NCBI GenBank assembly: GCA_028281235.1 | Contig: JANQKG010000014.1 | Location: 124,001 to 188,000, forward strand | Length of the DNA stretch: 64,000 bases | Origin: Afifellaceae bacterium | GTDB taxonomy: Bacteria; Pseudomonadota; Alphaproteobacteria; Rhizobiales; Afifellaceae | Direction: 5' to 3' | Part shown: piece by piece, positions 16,593-25,315 of the stretch | How the letters are laid out: each line of letters begins with the position of its first letter | How positions within the stretch are numbered: position 1 is the stretch's first letter | The notes under the pieces: generated by a model | Seen by the model: the letters and a program-made list of their open reading frames with translations, nothing else | What the model was told of the DNA's origin: nothing | The model's database searches: none | Position numbers and translations under genes: made by a program

Positions 16593-18182
16593 CTACGCGA
16601 CGCGCTCAAGCCGCGCAGAAAGATCGATCCGCCGGAACGTCTTGGAGAGCCGGCCACCAGCGGCAGGCGAAAGCACGACGGTTGCTCCCAACGCCGCAAG
16701 CTCATCAAGCAGCGCCTCAAGCACTGGCGGATAGTCCGCCAGCGCCGCATCCTCAATCAGCACAATGGAGGCGCGGCGCAGCACGGCCCGCGCCGCACGG
16801 ATCGCGGCCGCCTGCTCGGGGGCGGGCAATCTGCTCCGCTCGTTGATCTGCGTGTCGGCAATGTCCTCAGTCAGGCCGAAGCGACTAAGAACCCGTCGCC
16901 GCTCTGCCGCACCGACAGACGTCGGAGCACCGAGACACGCATTGTCGCCGATCGTGCCGCGGGTCATCGGCAGTTGATCGCTGACAAGCGTGACCACCCG
17001 CCACCAATCGCGCCGTGACACAGTTGGATGGCCTTGCCCATCGATGCGGATAGATCCGGCGCGGGGGTATTTGAGACCCGCGATCTGCAAAAAGAGATCG
17101 CTTGCCTCCGCCGCCGTCACGCCCTGCAGGCTGACGATCTCGCTCGGCTCGACAGTGAACGACACCGCGCGCGCGGCCCCGCCGATCCGCAGGCCCTCCA
17201 CGCCAAGCGCCCTGCCCCCGGGCTGACGGCGCAACTCAGCATCGCCGGAACCAAGCGCAATCGCCGGGATCTTCATCACCTGCTTCAGCCGCGCCAGCGC
17301 CACCTTGTGCGCCAGCCGATATTCCAGACCAAGCGCCACTGCGTTGAGCTGCACGGCCGTCAGGCCCGTTATCATCACAAGAATGCCAAGCGCCTCCGCA
17401 TCCAAGGCGCCCTTGCCGAAGCTGAGGACACCGCTGGCAAGGAGCAGCACGACGGCGGGGAACACCACGTCGCCGCTTGACCGCAACAGACCGGACAACG
17501 TCGCCCGGCCGACAAGAGCGGCGTTCATCTTGCCGGCTGTTCTTACGATCCGACGGACCGAAGCGCCGTGACGGCCATGGAGCAACAGCGTCTGGCTGGC
17601 GCCAAGGACCGAACCCGCTTGCGCGGCGATGCGACCACGACGCCGGCGGCTTTCACGAATGCGGCTCACCAGCGGCCTCAGCCCGGCGACCACCGGCAAA
17701 CACCAAAGCCCGACAGCAAACACCAAGGCGGCCGCCATCTGCGGGTCGAGAAACACCAGCCCGGCGGCGATCGTGGTCAGCATCGCCGCAGCCACGATCA
17801 TCGCCACCAGCCCATTCGCCAACCACAGCTTGATCGCCGACAAATCGTTCACCACCCGCGTCATGACGAGACCGACACGTATCTCCCGGGTGTCGGCCGG
17901 CAGACGAATGACGTGGCTGATGAAGGCGCTACGCAGCTCCGCGACGTAGCCGAGCGCGAAGGCTTCCGCATAGCGCCGCTGCAGGATGCGCAATCCAAGA
18001 AGGCCGAGCGTGGCTCCCGCCAAGACGAGCATCAGCCGCGACTGGCCGAATGCTGCGCCTCCACCGGCGAGGAGTCGGCTTCCTGCCATAGCCACGACCA
18101 GCGCGAAGCCTGCTTGCAGCGCACCCAAGACGGCGAGGCCCGCCAATTGCGCCAGCCGCCGGCGGGTCCACAAGACCGGCAC
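16593..18182 (-). CDS. ABC exporter-like protein with degenerate nucleotide-binding domain
   Basis: A 529-residue fusion of a six-segment exporter membrane domain (about residues 10-290; ALGYVAELRSAFISHVIRLP is the usual coupling region) and an ABC ATPase-like domain (about 325-529). The ATPase motifs are lost: where Walker A should be is GVTAAEAS (354-361, no GKS/T); the LSGGQ signature reads LPAPEQ (452-457); Walker B reads IVLIED with Glu and Asp swapped. The Q-loop-like SDQLPMTRGTIGDN is still recognisable. It cannot be expected to hydrolyse ATP alone and might pair with a distant active half, or act as a sensor or scaffold. The gene follows the P-loop protein gene by 10 bases. Confidence 0.75.
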   Translation of the reverse strand: MPVLWTRRRLAQLAGLAVLGALQAGFALVVAMAGSRLLAGGGAAFGQSRLMLVLAGATLGLLGLRILQRRYAEAFALGYVAELRSAFISHVIRLPADTREIRVGLVMTRVVNDLSAIKLWLANGLVAMIVAAAMLTTIAAGLVFLDPQMAAALVFAVGLWCLPVVAGLRPLVSRIRESRRRRGRIAAQAGSVLGASQTLLLHGRHGASVRRIVRTAGKMNAALVGRATLSGLLRSSGDVVFPAVVLLLASGVLSFGKGALDAEALGILVMITGLTAVQLNAVALGLEYRLAHKVALARLKQVMKIPAIALGSGDAELRRQPGGRALGVEGLRIGGAARAVSFTVEPSEIVSLQGVTAAEASDLFLQIAGLKYPRAGSIRIDGQGHPTVSRRDWWRVVTLVSDQLPMTRGTIGDNACLGAPTSVGAAERRRVLSRFGLTEDIADTQINERSRLPAPEQAAAIRAARAVLRRASIVLIEDAALADYPPVLEALLDELAALGATVVLSPAAGGRLSKTFRRIDLSARLERVA

Positions 18183-18192
18183 GACGTTGCTC

Positions 18193-19248
18193 CTAGCCGA
18201 CGGCGACGGCGCGTTCCTGCTCCGTCATCGTAAGCCATGCCCGGACCGTCTCCGGCTTGACCAGATCGTCGGGCCGGTAGACCGGAACGTTGGATGCGCG
18301 ACACGTTTCACGGATGGCCAGCGGAGAGCGGGTCAGCGCGCCGGAGATTCCCAGCACGCGATGGCCGAGCGCTACCAGATACGCAACGCCTGAGACGGCG
18401 CCCATGGAATCCCCGGCCGCGAAGAACGTGCCCGTCAGCATGGAGCGGACGCTCTGCATGCGAGCAAGCGCCGCCGTTTCCATCTGATAAAGGCCGTCCG
18501 CGATCTCCACGATAGCGACGGTGCAGCCGGCCTCGCCGAGCCGGCGCAGCAAGTTCTCCGTAGCGTGCGAGATGTGCGAGGGGTCGACATTGAACGTGCT
18601 GGCGAAGCCGGCATCGGTGAAGTCAACAACCTCCGCCGCACCGCAATCGCGCATCAGCCACGGATCGCCTCCGGCGGCCGTGCCGGTGATCTTGGCGGCC
18701 CCGACATGATGGCCGGCCGCCCTGAAGCCACTGACAAGAGAAGCCGCCGTAATGGTCTTGCCGGCATTCATGGATGTGCCGAACACGGCGAAGATGTGGT
18801 TCGGCATGGGGCCTGAGGCCTGCGCCAGAGCGAAATCGGCGAGATTGAGCCGGTTGCCTTGGGCGCACGCGATCAACCCGATCGGCGCAATCTGCGTCGG
18901 CCCGGAGAGGCGATCGTGCCAGCTCAACGCCTTGGACGCGACCCCGCCGGCGGCGACAAGGTCGCACGGGGCCAGGCTGTCCGGCACGATCGCCTCATAC
19001 TGGTCGGGCGCATAACGGTTGCCATAGGCCACGATGATCTCGTCGCCCGGATTGAGGCCAACACGCCTCCCATCCGGCGACTCAAGCTTCTGATGCGAGC
19101 CCAGTTTCAAGACCTGCGCCAGGAGAAGATCGCCGGGCCTTGGCGCGCAATCGTCGGTGATCAGGGTCTTGATCGCCTCGGGCGGGACACGTCGTGTGGA
19201 GAACGCCCGTTTCGCCTGGCTAACCCGGTTCCTGTCGAGGATCTGCAT
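18193..19248 (-). CDS. P-loop NTPase of unknown function (MobB/BioD-like fold suspected)
   Basis: A 351-residue protein. About 150 N-terminal residues form a mostly beta domain (QVLKLGSHQKLESPDGRRVG); the rest is a P-loop domain with FGTSMNAGKTITAA (Walker A, 157-165), VGAAKITGTAAGGD (switch-like), and VAIVEIADGLYQMET (Walker B region). The order resembles SIMIBI-class NTPases such as dethiobiotin synthetase, MobB or DUF1611 proteins, in which a target molecule is phosphorylated or inserted. The true substrate is not known. It is co-transcribed with the degenerate ABC protein, and may provide the ATPase activity missing there, though this is speculation. Confidence 0.55.
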   Translation of the reverse strand: MQILDRNRVSQAKRAFSTRRVPPEAIKTLITDDCAPRPGDLLLAQVLKLGSHQKLESPDGRRVGLNPGDEIIVAYGNRYAPDQYEAIVPDSLAPCDLVAAGGVASKALSWHDRLSGPTQIAPIGLIACAQGNRLNLADFALAQASGPMPNHIFAVFGTSMNAGKTITAASLVSGFRAAGHHVGAAKITGTAAGGDPWLMRDCGAAEVVDFTDAGFASTFNVDPSHISHATENLLRRLGEAGCTVAIVEIADGLYQMETAALARMQSVRSMLTGTFFAAGDSMGAVSGVAYLVALGHRVLGISGALTRSPLAIRETCRASNVPVYRPDDLVKPETVRAWLTMTEQERAVAVG

Positions 19249-19404
19249 TTCTCATCCTTCCATCTCGCGGCCCATCTCGTGGCTATGCCGATGCCGCCTT
19301 GGATTGTGCGGCAAACGATGGAAGGTCGGCTTCTATTCCCTCGCGGGAATCGGAAAGTCGTTGAGACGGCGCCGGCCGCCGTCAACAGAAGCGTGATCGG
19401 CGGA

Positions 19405-20304
19405 TCAGCCTTTGGTGACGCCCTCTGCCAGGCCTTTGAAGAACAGTTTCTGGGCAAACGTGAAGGCGATGAGGCCGGGCGTGACCACGAGCACGTAAAC
19501 GGCGGCGAGCGCCGGCCAAGACCACTGGCCCAGGCCGCCCTGCGCGCCGGCAAGCACCACCGGCATGGTGCGCGCCACCTGGTCGTTGGTGAGCGTTGAG
19601 CACAAGAGGAACTCGCCCCAGGCGGTTACGAAATTGACGATGAAGATCACTACCAGACCGTTGCGCACCATCGGCACGCCCACCATCCACAGCGACTTCC
19701 ACGGGCCCGCGCCGTCGATCTTGGCGGCCTCGAACATCTCATGCGGCACGAGCTGGAACATCGACCGCATGATCAGCACGCTGATCGCCAATTGCAGCGT
19801 GACGTAAGGCAGAATGAGCCCGCTTGTGCTGTTGATCAGGCCGAGATTGTCCTGGATCTCGTAGATGCTGATGATGGAGACGACACGCACCGGAAAATAG
19901 AGCGAGACCAGCAACGTGGCGATGATGAAGGCGCCGCCGCGCGGTCTCAGATGCACCAGCGCATAGCCGGCGAGCACCGCGCAGACGGAGGTGATCGCCA
20001 CTGTCCCGAAGGTGACGTAGATGCTGTTGAAGAGGTTGATCGGCAGCGTGTCGATCTTCTCAAAGACATAGGCGTAATGCGTGAAGTCGAACTTTCGCGG
20101 CCAGAAATCGCCGCGCATGGAATCGGGCCGTGACTTGATCGACATCATCCCCACCCACACGAGCGGCAAGATGATGATCAGGTTGAAGAGGTTGATCACG
20201 GCATGGCGGACAATCGCGCTTCGATTACGCTGGAACCAACCCGGATCCTGCGACACGGCCTCTCTGGCGCCGGTGCCCTGGAGCGTTATGGCGGCGTCTG
20301 TCAT
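19405..20304 (-). CDS. Carbohydrate ABC transporter permease, MalG type
   Basis: A 299-residue inner-membrane permease with six predicted segments and the EAA loop EAAKIDGAGPWKSLWMVGVP that docks the ATPase. Family members import sugars, polyols or glycerol phosphate. It lies 4 bases after the MalF-type permease in one operon headed by the binding protein at 21.4-22.8 kb. No ATPase gene follows; the pair must borrow a subunit encoded elsewhere. Confidence 0.88.
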   Translation of the reverse strand: MTDAAITLQGTGAREAVSQDPGWFQRNRSAIVRHAVINLFNLIIILPLVWVGMMSIKSRPDSMRGDFWPRKFDFTHYAYVFEKIDTLPINLFNSIYVTFGTVAITSVCAVLAGYALVHLRPRGGAFIIATLLVSLYFPVRVVSIISIYEIQDNLGLINSTSGLILPYVTLQLAISVLIMRSMFQLVPHEMFEAAKIDGAGPWKSLWMVGVPMVRNGLVVIFIVNFVTAWGEFLLCSTLTNDQVARTMPVVLAGAQGGLGQWSWPALAAVYVLVVTPGLIAFTFAQKLFFKGLAEGVTKG

Positions 20305-20308
20305 GCGC

Positions 20309-21232
20309 TCAGCCCCTCGGCCGGAAGATGCGGATCAGAATGACCATGACGATCATCATGGCGATGGCGCCGATCATGCCGATGGCGGCGGCGAAGCCCT
20401 GTCGCCACAGGCCGAGCTTGAAGGCCTGATCATACATGAAGATCGTCCACGTATAGGTCGGTGAATCGCGGTTGAAGCCGCCGAAGATCAGATATTCGTC
20501 GATCACGGCCATCGCGGTGCCGAAGCGCAGCACGATCAGGATCATCATGATCGGCGCAAGCCGCGGCCGCGTAACATGCCAGAACACCTGCCACTCGGTG
20601 GCCCCGTCGATGCGCGCCGCCTCCGGCAGCTCCTTGGGGATCGCGGCAAGCCCGGCAAGGAAGAAGATCGTGTGGTATCCAAGCCCCCACCACACTTCCA
20701 TGATGGCTACGGCCGGCAGCGTCAGCGGCGTGCCGCCGAGCCATTGCGGGGCGTTGTAGAGCGTAAAGAGGCCGAGCGTCTCCACCAGGAAGTGGTTAAT
20801 CGGCCCGACCTGATAATTGTACATCCACTTCCACAGCACAAAGATCAGCGTGGAGGGGATCACTGCCGGGATCAGCAGGATCACGCGGTAGAGCGTCGCC
20901 AGTTTCGGGTTGCTCACGCGGTCGACGAGGATGGCAAGCAACAGCGGCAGGATGATCGTGCCGGGCAGGAACATCAGCGTAAAATAGGTGGCGCGCCACA
21001 GGCTCTTCCACATCAAGGGGTCGTTGAAAGCCTCGACGTAATTGTCGAACCAGATCCAGTTTGCCGGTTCGTTGGAGAGATATTGGAAGTCGGTGAAGCT
21101 GATCCACAGAACCCGGAAGATCGGATAGACCTGATAGCCGACGAAGAATGCAAGCGTCGGCACCAGGAACAGCCAGACGTTGGCTCCCTCTCGAAATACC
21201 CAGAACCGTTGGGCTATCGTCGCCTGTGCCAT
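20309..21232 (-). CDS. Carbohydrate ABC transporter permease, MalF/UgpA type
   Basis: A 307-residue permease with six predicted segments. The EAA loop is EAARIDGATEWQVFWHVTRP. It forms a heterodimer with the MalG-type permease encoded next. It begins 210 bases after the binding-protein gene; that gap contains a strong hairpin which may lower permease expression relative to the binding protein. Confidence 0.88.
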   Translation of the reverse strand: MAQATIAQRFWVFREGANVWLFLVPTLAFFVGYQVYPIFRVLWISFTDFQYLSNEPANWIWFDNYVEAFNDPLMWKSLWRATYFTLMFLPGTIILPLLLAILVDRVSNPKLATLYRVILLIPAVIPSTLIFVLWKWMYNYQVGPINHFLVETLGLFTLYNAPQWLGGTPLTLPAVAIMEVWWGLGYHTIFFLAGLAAIPKELPEAARIDGATEWQVFWHVTRPRLAPIMMILIVLRFGTAMAVIDEYLIFGGFNRDSPTYTWTIFMYDQAFKLGLWRQGFAAAIGMIGAIAMMIVMVILIRIFRPRG

Positions 21233-21395
21233 GCGCTAAACCAATACACCCCGTCCGCGACGCTTCAGCCGTCTTAAGTCTGTCGGAAAACGGGCTTTCA
21301 CGCCCAAACGCCCCACCCCAACGCGACCTATTCGCCCTCTACATCTCAATAGCCGAACGGGCGGCCGCGCGCTTCAACTCCGCGTCTTGAATGAT

Positions 21396-21430
21396 GGGCG
21401 GAGAGCGAGGCAATGCCTCGCTCTCCGCCC
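21396..21430. terminator. Perfect 16-bp hairpin between binding-protein and permease genes
   Basis: GGGCGGAGAGCGAGGC pairs fully with GCCTCGCTCTCCGCCC around an AAT loop, 13 bases after the stop of the binding-protein gene on the minus strand. There is no following T run, so partial termination or 3'-end protection of the binding-protein message is likelier than full termination. Confidence 0.7.
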
Positions 21431-21442
21431 GATCTGTTCTCG

Positions 21443-22822
21443 TCAGCCGCGATCCATCTCTGCCTTCACGGCATCGGCGACGTTCTGGAGCGCAACCTTC
21501 GGGTCGCTCTCTTCGCCCTTGAGATAGGCCTCCCAGTGCGGCTTGCCGATGACGAATTGCTGCAGGCCGAACAGGTGGTTGGTGATCGCCTTGGCTTGGT
21601 TGAGCTGACCGCGCACCAAGCCGACGAATTCCGGCATCCAGTCTGGCGGGTTGGCATCCCACTCCGCATAAACGGACTTGTAAGGCGGCAGCTGGCCGGG
21701 ATGGCCGCTTTCGGTGCCGACGATGGAGTCCTTCCAGATCTGGCTGTCGTAGGTCAGCGCGCGGATATACTCCGCCGCCTTCTCCTTGTTCTGGCCATGC
21801 TTGAAGAGCGCGCAGCCCGTTGTCCAGAACACCGTGGAGCCTTCGCCATTGGCGAACTTGGGCAGCTGCGCGAGGCGGAGCTGCTTTGGATCGTCCCAGT
21901 TCTGCGCCATGCGCAGAGGCGCATTGAAATATTTGTGGTAATAGCCGACGCGCTGAGCAGCGAAGGCGACCTCGTCCGGCGTGCCGTTGACGCCGCCATC
22001 CGATGCGCCCTCAAGCAGGATGTCCGGATGCGAGACCGCCATGATCTCCTTCATCAGCATGAGCGCTTCAACCGCTGCGTCATTGGTGAAGTCGAAGAGG
22101 CCCTCTGACGTGTAGACGTCGCTGTTCAAGGAATGCGTCATCGGCGCAATTGACCGCCAGCCATGCGCGTCGAACGTTGCCCCGAAGGGAGCGGCGCCGG
22201 CCTCGACAATCGCCTTGGCGTTGGCCAGATGCTGGTCCCAGGTTTCCGGAGCCGTGTCGTCAAGGCCGGCCGCCTCGGTGATCCCGGAATGCCACGAATT
22301 GCCGATCACATCGAGCAGGAACGGCCAGCCATAAAGCTTGCCGTCGATGGTGCATTCGTCGCGGATGGCCGGGATCATGTCGTCGAGCACCTCTTGCGGG
22401 ATGTAGGGGTCCCACGGCTCGATCACGTCAGCCTCGATCATCGCCGACATTTCGACGAACGGCGTCTGGCCGGCATAGACATCCCATGTGCTCTTGCCGT
22501 CCTTCGCCTCGGCGACGAAGCGCTCGATGCCAAAGCCTTCCACCGGCGCGATCTGATAGTTGATGCCCTCAAAGTTCGCGTTCACCGCCGGGATCGCCGG
22601 ATGCAGGTCTTCAATCCACTGATAAAATGTCGGCGTCAGCGGCCGATCCTGCGCGAACGCCGATCCGATGCCGCCACTCTTCGCAACCGCACCGACGCCC
22701 GCCAGCCCGAGCCCGGCGACCATGCTGCGCGTGAGAAACTCGCGTCTGTCGATGGTCCCGTTTGCGAGCTGCCGGCGTCCGAGCTGCTGCAGAATGAGTT
22801 CTTGTTCCTTCCGTACCGTCAT
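21443..22822 (-). CDS. Extracellular sugar-binding protein, ABC importer, Tat-exported
   Basis: A 459-residue family 1 extracellular solute-binding protein. The N-terminus has a twin-arginine signal (DRREFLTRS followed by a hydrophobic stretch and an AFA cleavage site), so it is folded before export. The body shows the usual QWIEDLHPAIPAVN opening and ALMLMKEIMAVSHPD region, with many Trp/Tyr suited to sugar stacking. It heads an operon with two permeases. Nearby inositol and MocA genes suggest a polyol or inositol-like ligand, as an inference. The last residues (AVKAEMDRG) are a normal end. Confidence 0.85.
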   Translation of the reverse strand: MTVRKEQELILQQLGRRQLANGTIDRREFLTRSMVAGLGLAGVGAVAKSGGIGSAFAQDRPLTPTFYQWIEDLHPAIPAVNANFEGINYQIAPVEGFGIERFVAEAKDGKSTWDVYAGQTPFVEMSAMIEADVIEPWDPYIPQEVLDDMIPAIRDECTIDGKLYGWPFLLDVIGNSWHSGITEAAGLDDTAPETWDQHLANAKAIVEAGAAPFGATFDAHGWRSIAPMTHSLNSDVYTSEGLFDFTNDAAVEALMLMKEIMAVSHPDILLEGASDGGVNGTPDEVAFAAQRVGYYHKYFNAPLRMAQNWDDPKQLRLAQLPKFANGEGSTVFWTTGCALFKHGQNKEKAAEYIRALTYDSQIWKDSIVGTESGHPGQLPPYKSVYAEWDANPPDWMPEFVGLVRGQLNQAKAITNHLFGLQQFVIGKPHWEAYLKGEESDPKVALQNVADAVKAEMDRG

Positions 22823-23142
22823 CTAAACCCTCCCAGGATTAGTGAAATATCTTTTACGGGGATGTGGCCCATGCATCCATCTTAGCAAGCCGTCCCGCCA
22901 CGACAATCACTTTCCGGAACAGTTCGGGCGAGAGGCACTGAAAAAGCTCACGCGATCCGCACCACAACCGGGTTGTGCAACCAGCTTCCCGCGGGGGTAG
23001 CGGACCGAACCATTGTCCGCAGTCGCGTAAGCCGCCAATCTATGTGTTGAGTCTGAGCGGCGTGGTTCCTATCCATGTCTGGCCTAAGCGCGGCCTGCCC
23101 CCTCCCGTGGCGTCACGACCGAACCCGATGAAAGGACAAAGA
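22823..23142. other. Divergent intergenic region, 320 bases
   Basis: Promoter region for the sugar importer (minus) and an SDR gene (plus). Contains a 15-bp palindrome (listed separately). No small gene is supported. Confidence 0.5.
22963..22977. promoter_or_regulatory. Operator-like palindrome CACAACC-G-GGTTGTG
   Basis: A perfect 7+1+7 inverted repeat lies 141 bases upstream of the sugar-binding-protein gene and 166 bases upstream of the SDR gene. Its half-site resembles that of the LacI-type operator at 29.9 kb (GCAACCGGTTGC), but the spacing is different. Confidence 0.45.
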
Positions 23143-23922
23143 ATGAGCGTGCTTGATCAGTTTCGTCTTGACGGCAAGAGGGCTTTCGTCACCGGCGGCA
23201 GCCGCGGGTTCGGGCGCACCATTGCATTGGCATTAGCGGAAGCCGGAGCAGATGTGGCCATCGCCGCGCGCGGCGCCGACGCCCTTGAGGCTGTTGCGGA
23301 AGAGATCCGCGAATGCGGACGAAAGGCCTGGGCCTATCCAGCAGACATTGCGGATCCGACCGCTTGCACCGCTTTGTGCGAACGTTTGCTGAGCGAGGCC
23401 GCGCCGATCGACATCCTTGTCAACAATGTAGGCGGCCGCAACGTCAATGTGCCCATCGAGAAGTCCGACCTGGAGACGTGGCAGGCCGGCGTCGATTACA
23501 ATCTCACACAGGCCTTCATCTGCACCAAGATGATCGGTGGTGCGATGCTTGAGCAGGGCGCCGGCCGCGTCATCAACATCGCATCGATCAGCGGCATGAT
23601 CGCCAATCGCGGCATCGGCGGCCGCCATTATGAAACCACCAAGGCGGCGCTCATTCATTTCACGCGCGCCGTGGCCGCCGATTGGGCCCCGCGCGGCGTC
23701 AATGTGAACGCCATCTGTCCCGGGTTGTTCATGACGGAGCCAAACCGCAAATGGGCGGAAAGCAATCCGGATGTGATCAGCACATTCGTCGAGGCCGTCC
23801 CGATGGGCCGCCCCGGCGAGCCGGAGGAGATCGGCGCGCTGGCGCTCTATCTCGCCGCGCCGGCATCGAGCTATGTGACAGGGGCGACCGTCGTCATCGA
23901 CGGCGGCTATACGCTTTGGTGA
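23143..23922 (+). CDS. Short-chain dehydrogenase/reductase (polyol type)
   Basis: A 259-residue SDR with the cofactor motif TGGSRGFGRTIALAL, NNVGG, and the catalytic set Ser (INIASISG) and Tyr-Lys (HYETTKAALI). Such enzymes interconvert alcohols and ketones with NAD(P); the closest in style are gluconate 5-dehydrogenase-like. ATG 23143 follows AAAGGA; the long upstream frame is non-coding in character. It is divergent from the sugar importer and likely acts on its cargo. Confidence 0.82.
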   Translation: MSVLDQFRLDGKRAFVTGGSRGFGRTIALALAEAGADVAIAARGADALEAVAEEIRECGRKAWAYPADIADPTACTALCERLLSEAAPIDILVNNVGGRNVNVPIEKSDLETWQAGVDYNLTQAFICTKMIGGAMLEQGAGRVINIASISGMIANRGIGGRHYETTKAALIHFTRAVAADWAPRGVNVNAICPGLFMTEPNRKWAESNPDVISTFVEAVPMGRPGEPEEIGALALYLAAPASSYVTGATVVIDGGYTLW

Positions 23923-24034
23923 GGCGGCGTCAGCCTTTGGCGCCCCCGCAGCAAATCACTCATTGAACAAGCCTTGATTGGGCCGCAGACCGCGATCCGT
24001 GCTACCGCAGCACGGCTTCGTCGGAGGTCGCAGT

Positions 24035-25315
24035 TTGCAGCTCACCGGTATCGCAATCATCGCCGCGGCGGTGCTCGCCTATGCCTTGATCTCCCGCAGG
24101 CTGGAGCGCACCCCGGTGACGCTGCCGATCGTGTTCACCGGCTTCGGCTGGTTGATCGGCTCCGGCGGGCTGCACTTGGCGCCCATTGAGACCGATCACG
24201 GCGTAATCCACCTGATCGCCGAGTTGACCTTGATCCTGGTGCTCTTCTCTGATGCTGCGCGCATCGACGTGCGGCGGCTCGCCGTCGATCACACCCTGCC
24301 GCTGCGCATGCTGGCGATCGGCATGCCGCTCACCGTTCTTACTGGCACCGCTTTCGCCTTGATCATCTTTCCGCAGGCGACATGGGCGATGGCTTTGCTG
24401 GTCGCCGCGATCCTGGCACCCACGGACGCGGCACTCGGTCAGTCCGTCGTCTCCGCCAAGCAGGTCCCCGTTCGCATTCGCCAGGCGCTCAATGTGGAAA
24501 GCGGGCTGAACGACGGGCTCGCCTTGCCGCTGGTCCTGATTGCCGCTCTTTTGCTTGCGCCGATGGAAGGAGCGGGCTCCGCCTCAAGCCTGGCGGTCTT
24601 CGCGCTTCTACAGGTGACGCTGGGGCCTCTCGCCGGCCTCGCAATTGGCTATGTCGGTGCACGCCTGATCGATGGCGGCGCGGAGCGTCGGTGGATGGCG
24701 GAGCCGCTTCAAGGCTTGGCCGTGCTTGCGGTAGCAATCCTTGCCTTCGCAATCGCGGAGCTGATCGGCGGCAACGGCTTCATCGCCGCCTTTGCCGGTG
24801 GCCTGGTGTTCGGCGCCACGGTGAGCCACCGTTGTTCGTTCGTCTTTGAGTTCATGGAGAGCGAAGGCCAGCTTCTGACGGTGATTGTGTTCCTTATCTT
24901 CGGCGCGGTGATGCTGCCCGAGGCTCTGCATCATGCAAGCTGGGGCACGCTTCTTCTGGCACTTCTGTTCCTGACGATCGTGCGCATGGTGCCGATCGCA
25001 ATCGCGTTGACGCGCACGGGCCTGTCCTATCAAAGCAAGGCGTTTCTCGGATGGTTCGGCCCACGCGGCATCGCCTCCATCCTGTTCGCGCTTTTGATTG
25101 TGGAACGCGAAGCCATTCCCGGTGGCGATGAGATTCTCGCCTGCGTCGTGATCACCGTGTCGCTTAGCATCGTCCTGCACGGCGCGACCGCAGCGCCGCT
25201 CTCCGCAGCCTACGGTGCGTTCATCGACCGAACCGGCGAATGCGCAGAGCGCGAGCCGGTTTCCACGTTTCGGCTGCGTGACAGCACAGGCGACAAGCGC
25301 GCGGACGCGGACTAG
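24035..25315 (+). CDS. Cation:proton antiporter, CPA1/NhaP type
   Basis: A 426-residue membrane protein with about 12 segments. The ion-translocation region is seen in AAILAPTDAALGQSVVS (Thr-Asp) and NVESGLNDGLALPLVLI (Asn-Asp), typical of electroneutral Na+(K+)/H+ exchangers. TTG at 24035 is chosen since GGAGG sits 7 bases upstream; the frame's first start (TTG 23978) has no ribosome site. It converges on the aldolase gene, and the two stop codons share one CTAG. Confidence 0.82.
   Translation: MQLTGIAIIAAAVLAYALISRRLERTPVTLPIVFTGFGWLIGSGGLHLAPIETDHGVIHLIAELTLILVLFSDAARIDVRRLAVDHTLPLRMLAIGMPLTVLTGTAFALIIFPQATWAMALLVAAILAPTDAALGQSVVSAKQVPVRIRQALNVESGLNDGLALPLVLIAALLLAPMEGAGSASSLAVFALLQVTLGPLAGLAIGYVGARLIDGGAERRWMAEPLQGLAVLAVAILAFAIAELIGGNGFIAAFAGGLVFGATVSHRCSFVFEFMESEGQLLTVIVFLIFGAVMLPEALHHASWGTLLLALLFLTIVRMVPIAIALTRTGLSYQSKAFLGWFGPRGIASILFALLIVEREAIPGGDEILACVVITVSLSIVLHGATAAPLSAAYGAFIDRTGECAEREPVSTFRLRDSTGDKRADAD

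Noticed and set aside
22975-23142. N-terminal extension of the SDR frame
   Set aside because: The extension is basic and Pro-rich, unlike SDRs; AAAGGA and the family start at 23143 are clear.
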